This document shows, piece by piece, positions 36,410 through 48,400 of a stretch of 64,000 nt of DNA; position 1 is the first letter of the stretch, and every line of letters begins with the position of its first letter. Location of the stretch: positions 126,067,450 to 126,131,449 of the forward strand of contig CP136069.1 in assembly GCA_032622095.1 (NCBI GenBank), in the 5' to 3' direction. Source of the DNA: Siphonodentalium dalli. Lineage: Eukaryota > Mollusca > Scaphopoda > Gadilida > Siphonodentaliidae. Under the pieces are notes generated by a model, which was not told where the DNA came from, did no database searches, and worked only from the letters and a program-made list of their open reading frames with translations. The position numbers and the translations under genes were made by a program.

Positions 36410-39400
36410 GTTCTATAGAAATTCACAGGGGACCATCTAGATGATGCCAAAGGGATCTACTAGGAGTAGCTTTTTACGAGAAAGATAATGGTCGGGGTTA
36501 GAATTTTCTAAAGTGACGCCGTTGTTGTCAGGGGCAGAAAAGGGGGAGGGGCAGAAAAAAAAATTGTCGCCGATTGCCACCAAACTTATATATAATCATC
36601 CCCATAATATGATGAATCTAATGGCGTGGTTTAAATATGGCAAAAGTAGCGCCGTTCGCGTCAGGGGTGCCCGGAAGGGGGGGGGGCAGATTTTTTTTCT
36701 GTCGCCGATTGCCACGAAGCTTACATATAATCATTCCCATGATATGAAGAATCCAACGGTGTGGTTTAAATATGTCAAAAGTTGCGTCGTTTGAGTCAGG
36801 GATGAACGGAAGGGGAGAGGGGCACCAAAATTGATAAAAATTAATTTTAGCGCCGATTTCCACCAAATTGATATATATTCTTCTTCATGATACAAGGAAT
36901 CTAACTGTTCGATTTAACAACGCCAAATTGTTGTTTTTGAATGCGACATTGGGAGGGGGTGGGCACTAAATTTGATAATACAAGTAAGTCGCCGATTGCC
37001 ACCACACTTATACAAAATCATCCCCATGGTATGAGGAGTCTAATGCTGTGGCTTTTATCTGTCAAATGTGGCCTCATTCGAGTCAGGGTTGCATTGAAAG
37101 GGACAGGGGCACCAAAATTGATGCACAATTTATTTTAGCGCCAATTTCCGCCAAATTGACACACGTTCTTATCCATGATACGAGGAATCTAATCGTGATT
37201 TAAAGACGCCATAGTGGTGCTGTTTGGGTGAGAGATGGAGAGGGGAGGGATTGGCACCAAATTTGATAAAATAATTGTTTAGTCGCCGATTATCACCAAA
37301 CTTATAAACAATCATCTCCATGATATCAGGAGTGTAATCGTGTGGTTTAAGGATGTCACAAGTGGGGCCATTCGAGTCAGTGGTGTATAGAGATGAGAGG
37401 GACACAAAAATTTATATCTATATTTTTAGTGCCGATTTCCACCAGATTGATACATATTCTTCTCCGTGATACGAGGAATCTTATCGTGTGGTTTAGATAC
37501 ACCAAATTGGTGCCCTATGGGCGAGATATATGGGGACCTTAAATTTGATACGAATTTTATACTCGCCAATTTTCACCAATTTCATATATATGCATCTCTA
37601 ATCTCTAATGAGTCTTAGTGTGTGCAGCTTGAGTCCGAAATAGGGATAGTACCAATTACCATCAAATTCAGACACGTTCTTCTCAAGTGATACAAGAAAT
37701 AAAATCGTGCTGTCTGTCTGTCTTTTTGTCTATCTGTGTGCGTTCTATATATAACTTCACGCGGTACAATCGAGATGGCACCAAGGCGTTCTAAGAGGGG
37801 TAACTTTTTACAAGGAAGATAATGGTGCGGGTAAAAATTTTCTAAAATGACGCTGTTGGTGGGAGGGGAAATTAAACAAAATATGGTGAAATTGTTTTGT
37901 CGCTGATTTCCACCAAACGAATACATAATCACCTTCGCAATATGGCGTTGTTCGAGTCAGCGTTGCATCAACAATTGATTTAATAAACCAAATTCCACCA
38001 AATTCATACATATTTTTCTCTAATGATATACCATGAATTAAATCACATTTGGTGTCCTTTGCGTCACGGATGGCGAGCGGATATGCACTATCATTGATAA
38101 GATTGCTATTCGCCGATATCCACATATAAGTTATATATATACAGCCACAAGGCCATCTCCATATCATGTTAAGTAGTTGGGCGTTCACATTTCACAATCC
38201 CGACATATGGTGACCCATATAAGTCACTTGAACAATTATATCTTCTTAACAGTCATATTTATATGGAATGGCGATCAAGGCATTCACACAATGAGCTAGC
38301 AAAAAGAGCTGATAACTAGAAGAAGCATATATTTATCATTCTATTGAAGAGATACATATATTCGTGCAAACTGAGACACCTCGAACCGTCAGAGGATTGC
38401 ATATATATAATAACACAATTTAGTCTGTTCCATTCAATACAGTTTCCACAAAAAGTTACAATTTGTCAAGAGATATGGAAGGCCTGTTCAAAAATAGTAG
38501 TCACAGTGTGCAGTCAAATATAGTTTCTTCGGAAAATGCAGTTAGTAGCACAAGACTTTTCAGGATCCAACCAATACTGACATCTGAAGGGTTTTAGAAC
38601 AGACTCATCGACTGACATAAACAACTCAAAATCTCGCTCTGTGCCTGGCACATGTAGCTGATATATGTGCGGCAACATTTCGTTTAAACTAAGAATATTT
38701 AGCCAATATATAGCACCATGAACAGAGGAGCACCTGGAAATTTCTTTGAAACATCGGTATCTTCATGGAGATATGATAGCCATGTCTTAGTCCAACCCAC
38801 TATATTGATTGATACATCTCAATATGTAAAACCCAATTATCACCTTTTATCGAACTAATGTGTTTATGATGTTCATGTATCATATTATAACGTCTAATGT
38901 ATACGCAGTTGTAAATAAATAAATACTTCATTATTGGTGGAACGGATTAATCGCAATAAACAGAATGGTGAGCCACTACTTATATTCCATGACTGTAATA
39001 ATCATGTTGTGTGATGCTATTTGGATATACCATTTATGAGAAAATGTATAACACTTTAAGCAAGAGCATTCTCTATTCCCAACACATATCCACAGCATAC
39101 ATTAACCTGGGCAACGCCGGGTAACCCTGCTAGTATATATATATATGCGCGACTGCAGCGCGAATATATGTGCTCATATATATGAGGATGTATATAGTGC
39201 ATGCAGGTATATAATATACTATAATAGGCGATACAAATAAATGTTATATCGTGCAACCAATTGCCATCTATATATGTGTATACCATGCATGTAAATACCG
39301 GTATACAATAATTATTATAAATCAGAGACTACCACCCCCTACCACTTATAATAAGGATTACCGGAATATATTAATTATTATAAATCATAGGCTACCACCG

Positions 39401-42400
39401 TATATCCTTTATAATAAGGAATACCGGTATATATGAATTATTATAATTCATAGGCTACTATCCATACCCCTCATAATAAGTAATACCGGTTTATATGAAT
39501 TATTATAAATATGAGGCTACCACTTTGCCCCTTATAATAAGGAATACCGGAATATATTAATTATTATAAATCATAGGCTACCACCCTATATTCTTTATAA
39601 TAAGGAATACCGCTATCTATGAATATTATAAATCATAGGCTACCACTCTGCCCCTTATAATAAGTAATACCGGAATATATGAATTATTATAAATAAGAGG
39701 TTACCCATATACCCCTCATAACAAGTAATGCCGGTATATATGAATTATTATTAATCAGTGGTACCACCCCTACTACCCCTTATAATAAGTAATACCGGTA
39801 TATATTAATTATTATACATCAGAGACTACCACCCATATCCCTTACAATAAGGAATATCGGTCTATATTAATTATTATAAATCAGTTGCTACAACCCATAT
39901 CCCTTATACCGGTATATATGAATTATTATAAATCATTGATAATATATCCATTATAAGATGTGAGTCAGTGACATGCCATGTTCGTTGAGAAATCAAACTG
40001 CCATAATAAATAAAATTTTCACAATGTTACCTAAGCAATTCTTATAGATATATCTTTCTTTATAACAAAGAGAGCGTGTGACAAATGACGTCATGTGGGT
40101 ATTTCCGCAGATAAGGGGAACTCCCTCATTATTATACCATTATCATATCATTATCATAGCATTTGCATTCGTTATTCGGAAACTTTCGGCTCTTCTCGTC
40201 ACATGTATTAGATTCGAGTCGACAAAAATCCGTCGTTTGAAACCAAGACGGATTTCAGACGCATCACCGACGAAGATTCGTCTGAATTGGACGGAGATTC
40301 GTCTGTGGTGCGTCTGACACGGATCTAATTGTTTCAAACGTCGCATTTTAGACGCATTTAATACAATTGTGGGTCTGGTATTAGATTCGAGTCGACAAAA
40401 ATCCGTCGTTTGGAACGGGCCTAAGGAAATACCCACATGACGTCATTTGTCGCACGCTCTCTTTGTCATAAAGACAGATATATCTATAAGCATAGCTTAG
40501 GTAACATTGTGCAAATTGTAATTATTTTGGTAGTTTGATTCCTCAACGAACATGGCATGTCACGGACTCACATCTTATAATGGATATAGTATCAATGTTT
40601 TAGAATAATCCATATATACCGGTATAAGGGGTAGGGGTTGTAGCAACTGATTTATAATAATTCATATAAACCGATATTCCTTATTGTAAGGAATAGGGGT
40701 GGTAGTCTCTGATGTATAATAATTAATATATTTACCGGTATTACTTATTATAAGGGGCAGAGGTGGTACTTCTGATTTATAATAATTCATATATATACCG
40801 ATATTACTTATTATGAGGGGTAAAGGGGTGGTAACCTCTTATTTATAATAATTCATATATTCAGGTATTACTTGTTATAAGGGGCAGAGTGGTAGCCTAT
40901 GATTTATAATAATTTATATATACCGGTATTCCTTATTATAAGGGGTAGGGGTGGTAGCCTCAGATTAATAATAATTCATAAAAACCGGTATTACTTAGTA
41001 TGAGGGGTAGGGATGGTAGCCTATGATTTATAATAATTCATAGATACCGGTATTCCTTATTATAAAGGATATATAGGTGGTAGCCTATGATTTATAATTT
41101 ATAATTAATATATTCCGGTATTCCTCATTATAAGGGGTAGGGGTGGTACCACTGATCTTATTTATAATAATTCATATATACCGGTATTACTTATTATGAG
41201 GGGTATAGGGGTGGTAACTTCTTATTTATAATAATTCATATATTCCGGTATTCCTTATTATAAGGGTAGGGGTGGTAGTCTCTGATTTATAATAATTCTT
41301 GTATACCTGTATTTACATGCATGGTATACACATATATGGCAATTGGATGCACGATCTAACATTTATTTGTAGCGCCTTTTATATTTTATTATATTATATT
41401 ATATAACTATATGTACTATAAACATCCTCATATACATATGCACATATATTCGCGCTGCAAGCACGCATATATTTATACATAATTTATATACTGTATTTTA
41501 GTATATATATGTATAACATACCGGTATATATAGGCCTCTATATCTACGCGTGACCATTTTGTGAAGGTAACATGGAGTACACCTTTAAATAAATCGACCG
41601 ATGTATTAGATTCGACACGACAAAGATGCGTCCGTCTGAAACAAAATTGGCCGCAGACGCATCACCGACGGATTTAATACAATTAGATTCGAGTCGACAA
41701 AAATCCGTCGTTTGGAACGGGCCTAAGTTGGTAACTTATCAGCCCGTCAAGCGAGTTCTTGTTTTTCCCCAAGTTAGACAATTCGAGTACTATAGAATAA
41801 CAAAAAGATGCAGCGTTGGGACACTCCAAATACCACAAAAACCGAGCAGCTTGCTGCTGAAATGAATCCCAGTTACAGAATGGCTCTCCCAGAACATTAT
41901 ATAAGTCAGTTCACAACGATGTATGGTGTGAAAAAGGGTAATCGCCTATTGTTAAATTCCAATATCCAATGCAAGGAATTTACAAGAACACAATTGCTCG
42001 AGTACTATAGAACACAAGTCTAGCTTTACAAGACTGTGAAATTACCGACTAACGCTGTCCACGTGGAGAAACACGGCAATTGTAATTCTATAGTATAGGC
42101 CCCTGGACACACTCGGCCGACCATGGTTCGGCCCGGTGTGAGAAAATCGCTAAATTCTTTCTTAGGGTTGGAAATTTCAGACCACATACACATATTTCCA
42201 ACTGATGACCATTTCAGTCTACAGTTTTGACAATTGTTTCCTTAAACTAACTAGCAGTTTTGTATTTGCCACGTGGGGGGGGGGGGGGGGGGGACACACC
42301 GGGCCAACCATGGTTCGGCCCCGTGTGAGAACTTTTTTTAATCTGAACACGAAAATCGCAAAATCCTAGCATCTAGCTAGACTGGTCTCAAGCCTTCCAA

Positions 42401-45400
42401 GAGTTGAAAATTTCAAACCGGACACCTTCATCTCCAACTGATGACAATTCCAATGACAATTTGTACCAAATGTAGGAAAATATGGTTTTCTTAAATTAAC
42501 TAGCAGTTTTCCAAGTGTTGGAATTTGCAACATGACACGCCCCCATAAGGTTGGAAAATTTCCAACTGATGGCCATTTCAGACCGAAATTTTGACCAAAA
42601 GTAGGTCCCCCGGGGGACTTCATATGGCCCGAAGAAACATTACTCTACAGGTGTGGGGTACACATGCACGAGTATATAATTTGTGTTTCCCAAAATGTTG
42701 TGCGTATAGGATAAGCGATACAAACAGCCAAATTTAGTTCTGCTGAAATTCAGAGAATAACACGAGCAATGTCCGGTATGATGGAGGCTGAATACGAGTT
42801 TCTAATCTGTTTTTTTTTGGTGATGTATATAGTATGTAGGCTACCAAATGCGTGCACAAACTGTTTTAAATCCTAATTATATATATACAGAGAAAACTGT
42901 GTACAGGTGTATGACTTCAATGTTGTGTATAATGTCATCAACAAACTTTGAAATAATCCGAAAGACGTCACGGCGTAAATTAACCCTTTGAACCCTGGCG
43001 CCCCACAGTGATCGACACCCTGACCCGGGGCTCCCAGAGGTATGTCCGCTTAAATTAGATAGTTTCTAGTAGCATGGTGTTGATTATGTTCAAATTGCGA
43101 CACCGGTCTGAAACTTTACAGGTTTGTCCCCCATGGATCAGCGATCATTATAAGATCGCGAGACTTTGCCTCGCGGCAACTCCTTGGTAACGGTTGCTAG
43201 GCAACTACCCGGAATTGACTGGAAAATGTAAATATAGCTTATAGCGTCGTAATTCAACCTCAGTGATTGCGTTTTTTGATGCAGGTACTACTCTAACGTG
43301 AAATTTGAGATATACCCGACCAGAATAGTGAACCAAATATCCCATTTAAGGGTAGCAACGGTTGCTAAGCAAATACCACAACTGATCGAATGACATAATT
43401 GCACTAACCATTCAGTGGTATGTTTTGCCTTAATTTAGACAGTGTATAGTCGCATGGTGTTGGTTATGTTGAAAGGGGACACCTACCTGAAACTGTGCAG
43501 GCATGATATATGCATGCACGGACCACTGATCATTGTAAGATCGGGATACTTTGTCACCCGATCTCGCCTTAGAAACGGTTACTAGGCAACTACCCGAAAT
43601 TTGCAGGATAAACGAATTCTAGCTTATAACGTTGTAATTATACATCAGCGAATTGCGTTTCGATGCAACCAATATCCTAATGTGAAATTAAGATATACCT
43701 GACCATGCGCGAGTAAGTCAACTTGATATGCGATAGACTTTTTGCTGCATGTGGCACAACAGAGACTGATATTACAGAGACCAGAAACAACGTAATTTCC
43801 CGTAACATATCGTGGCCCCATTGTTCAAGTAAGCTGTCTAGATTGTGTCTACTATACTAACATGTGAAACATGAAACAAAATGTCATATATAGCGCCACA
43901 TTTAACTTAAACGCATTTTTAAAAATGAATTATAGTCTGCGCCCATGCGCATATTTTCCTAGCCATTTCTAGCGGGCAGCCAATCCATATAGACACCTTT
44001 GCCAGCGCTGACTTCAATAGGCCAATTTAAATATATATATTAGTGGGTATGTCGTGTATAAGTACGTTATAAACCATTTATTTGTCATTGCGCTAGTCTG
44101 CGCATGCGCGAATAAATCAACTTCATATGCGATAGACCCTTCCCCATATGTAGCAGAACACTGGTTAATATACACGAGGGTAATTTAAACTGAAATTGTG
44201 TGTCTAAATTACGTCTGTTCTGTACACACACGGGGAACACGAAATTATATGCCGTAAATATAGCGGCATAGTTCGCTTAAAATATCGTATGTTTTTGTAG
44301 ATTATATGCTATGCGCATGCGCATATATTTCTACCCGACACTAGCGGTCAACTATTCCATACGCACCATGGGCGCCGCTGACATATGTGGGGGCAATTTA
44401 AATATAAATCAGTGGGTCAGACGCTCGTTATACTATATATAAATTTGCTACCGAATCATGTCGTCGCTGCACCGAAATATCGGTGTTACGGGATATAGTC
44501 ACGGTTCGTTTGCACCTAAATATCGGTGTTACGGGTTCAAAGGGTTAAGATCCGCGAATATATTTACGGCGCCGTATGAACGGAGCCACGGCCTAATAGA
44601 TTCGGCGCTCTGTCACGAAAGTACCACTTACTTCTGAAGTTCTGGTGAAAAGTTTTCGGGAGCCATTTTTTCGAGTGCGCAAGCGACCTGAACCACGAGG
44701 AAACAAATCGTCATGACTACTGATATCACATAAAAACTGTGGGTGGGTTGAACATGGAACATAATGTCTGGAATGTTTTTGTCATTGGTTTACCATGTAA
44801 ATTTTGACATTATAATAAATGCTTGTAATCGCGTCGAACTGGTACTTTCTGGCGAAATGAAATTTAGAAGTGAAGTATGCACTGAATATGCGTACACGTA
44901 TCGTAGTGTTGAAAATAGACATATGGAAATCGATATGGCTCACGTCCGAAAACACGTTACTCCCTTGGTGCGCTTCCAATAATTTAGCTACACGGCTCCC
45001 TCTTAATATTCCTGTTGAATTTGGGTGTTTTAGATTAGTTACTACGATGATATTTCTTCCATGTAAGCACACTGTGGTAATAGTAGGGGTAAGAAATGCA
45101 AGGGGTGTCCGTAAAACACTTTAGACACTTCTTCTAAATTTCCGTTATTTCGTTAATAATAATAATTTCCTATTTCGCTCTTTTTCGTCATTTCGTTGCA
45201 TTTTTATTCCGCTATTTTGCTGTATTTCTTATTTCGCCTTTTCGATGGATTTCGATAATTCGCCATATCTCCTATATATTTTGGAGCTGCTGTCTGTCTG
45301 TGTGTATGTATGTGTGTTATAGACTCGAAAACTGCTCGACCGATCCGACTCAAATTTGGTATGTAGGCCTACTTTGATACCGGGAACAATATGGGAGGGT

Positions 45401-48400
45401 ACAGTTTCAAATGCGACCGTGTCCTTGACCTGGATATTGACTTCGCCCAAATACGCTCATATTGGCAGTGTTTCTGGACCGATCGAACAATAGTTTTTTG
45501 TTTCTCATAATACATTTCAACGTTGTTCCCTAAATAGCCCAGACAAAGTCGGGCACATCAGCTAGTCTTTTGTATATTTTTGGAACTTCTGTCTGTCTGT
45601 CTGTGTGTGTGTGTATGTATGTGTGTTATAGACTCGAAAACTGCTCGACCGATCCGACTTGAATTTAGTATGTAGGCCTACTTTGATCCCGGGAACAATA
45701 TGGCATGTTTCTGGACCGACGCTGTATATTCTGCCCAGACGGAGGCGATCACAAAGAAATCCCTAATTATAACCCGGACGAAGTCGGGCACATCAGCTAG
45801 TTTGACATATTATGGGATATGGGATTATATGATATCCTATATTCTGATATTAAATCGAACATCCCGTGCCACGTGTTACTGAGATTGACAATCATTGGAT
45901 ACCTCATCGCGACCCCCGATTACATATTGTTAGCTATATAACCCTCGGCGTATTGGCTGCTATATAAAGTTGGGAACTCGTATATAAATTTATTATTGGT
46001 TTAATAATATTTATTCCCAATACTAACGTATTACAATGTAATATATTGGTAATTCATGTTACCATGTCCCTTGTGTATGGGAGTGGATTCGGCTGTAAGC
46101 CTATATGGCTTATATTTGCCGTCTCCACAAGTGACCTTATCATCGGTGGACATAATATAAAATGGTGCGACAAAGCAAGCAATAGTATGCTTGCATTGCT
46201 CGAGTCGCGTCCCGTCGTGGAGTTGTCGGAGACAGGTAATGAATTGGTATATTCATGTACTAAATGCTTACACCATGTCTAATATATTATAAAATGGGTT
46301 TCATAGAATGGGTTCTTAAGAGCAATACAGACACGAACATATATACAACATTTGTGTGTCATTTGTGTGTCACCTGTCGTGTCGGTCATCAGCTATTTTA
46401 ATATATCCATATATTGGATATTTACTTAATGTAACTATTATTGAGCAGCAGTGCCATATAATCTGTATATATATTAGCTCGCAAAGCGTTTTGTCATGAT
46501 TATGAATTTCTGGACTGTTTTAAATATAAAAATATTTTCCCTCAGACTATTTGAGATCGTGCCGTTCAGTGCGCTCTCGATGGTTGTTATTTCCAAATTA
46601 CCAGAAAAACATTCGTTTCTTTGTCTACTGTATACTGGGCAGTGGAACAAGAAAACCATAGTCAGAAATGGTAACGACACCAAGATTATAGTATTACATA
46701 TAAATAGAAATTATAAAAAATACATAAAATATTTTGATAACAATTGCGTTTAAACAAGTAATCCTTCAAATTATTACTAACAAAGCAAGTAAACGACTGT
46801 GGGGTCACTCAACAGATTATAAAGACTTGGACTTAGTATACTGTAAATACTAAAATTTAAATGAAATATTAAAAGATAAAATTTAGCAAGTAGTAAAAGT
46901 TAATTTTCTCATTTAATTTTTTTTTTGGTTAAATAAAGCAATAATTTAAATGTAACATTTGGTTTTTAAAAAATGATTGACCGTGGCTCTTCCAATAATT
47001 GTGCGACTGACCTGGTCAATTGTTCTTAGAAGTTGTTTTGAGAATTACTATGGAGGGAAATAGTTATGGCTGTGGCTTCGCAAGTAATTAACTTGGTGAC
47101 GTGATGTTAACAAATTTGAACTCCAGTAAACCAAGGATGCTCCATACCAAATATAAGGTAAATTAATAGTTCTTTAGAAGTTGTTTTAAGATTTACTATG
47201 GAGGGAAAGAATTGTGGTGCTGGCTTCGCAACTATTTGACCTCATTGTAACAATTATAAATATTAGTCACTCAGGCAATAGTTGTATCTATTCTGTATAT
47301 TAAGTTATTGAGTTTTACGTGTCTTGAGATGTCTAAATATTTTTCGATGGACAGATCGCACAAGGGACCCACGCAAATCTTCTCTGTTGGGATTCCAATT
47401 GTTGGCTTATTAAATATGCACACATGCTTAAGATACAGTCGCGCGCGAAGCACGCTCCCGTAAGTCGGGTTTTGGATCCCAGTTAATGAAAATATCATTG
47501 AAATAATCGGTTTCCCCCAATAAACATCCATATATCAATATACATGTTTTGGAGCAGAATTAGGCAGTCCATATTGGACGGACGCCATCATTGAATTTAT
47601 TTTGTTTTGTTTTAATTTCACACATATTTATTTGTTATGTGGATGGAGTTCTCATTAAACCTCACATCCTTATATTGGTTACAGTAATGCCCAAAGTAAT
47701 TGACTACTTAACCACATCAGACTTATTGGTAATTTTTCAGGATTTAAAATCCTGAAAAATTACAAATAATTCTGCTCTGGTTAAGTGGTCAATTACTTTG
47801 AACATTACTGTATGAGGATTAAGTTATCATTAAACCTTAAATCCTTATATTGGTTACAGTAATGCCCAAAGTAATTGACCACTTAACCACAGCAGAATTA
47901 TGGGTATTTTTTCAGCATTTAAAATCCTGATAAATTACCCATTATTCTGCTGTGCTTAAGTGGTCAATTACTTTGAACATTACTGTATGAGGATTGAGTT
48001 ATCATTAAACCTCAAATCCTTATATTGGTTACAGTAATGCCCAAAGTAATTGACCACTTTACCACAGCATAATTATGGGTAATTTTTCAGGATTTAAAAT
48101 CATGAAAAAATACCCATAATTTTGCTGTGGTTAAGTGATCAATTACTTTGGACATTACTGTATGTAGATGGAGTTAAACCTCACAACAGTGTGTTGGGGA
48201 TTTGGACCTTGACTTGGGACCTTTGGTTTTTAACGCAACAAATGCGCGTACACCTTATACACAAATTTCTTATGTAACCAGAGTTTTTCTTGGATAAGAT
48301 GAGTTTGAATCCTGCTAACATTTCAAAATGTTGTTAGTTTTGTATTCTCTGCAGCGGAACTCGACGCATTGGAGCAAAAGTTACAAGAGATAAAATGTGT

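Larger units (their letters stand above)
36091..41723. mobile_element. Fold-back element with tandem-repeat arms, TAA target duplication
   Basis: TAA at 36088-36090 and 41724-41726 flanks inverted ends GGCCCGTTCCAAACGACGG. The ends continue as a long inverted repeat: GTCGACTCGAATCTAATTG, then CGCGTAGATATAGAGGCCT, then AT-rich sequence on both sides. Further in, arrays of about 62-bp units (39297-39945 and 40600-41300) are mirror images, and the innermost arms meet at GTGGGTATTTCC/GGAAATACCCAC. Without the 2,779-bp Helitron inserted in the left arm the element is about 2.85 kb. No transposase frame exists. TWA target duplications and GGSCC-type ends suggest a PIF/Harbinger-like mobiliser; this is inferred. 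Confidence 0.82.

Noticed and set aside
39297-41300. CRISPR-like array
   Set aside because: Units are contiguous degenerate tandem repeats without unique spacers, in a eukaryotic fold-back element.
41808-42023. 72-codon frame beginning MQRWDTPNTTKTEQLAAEM as an exon
   Set aside because: Composition is plausible, but there is no consensus acceptor or family match; it lies between repeats.
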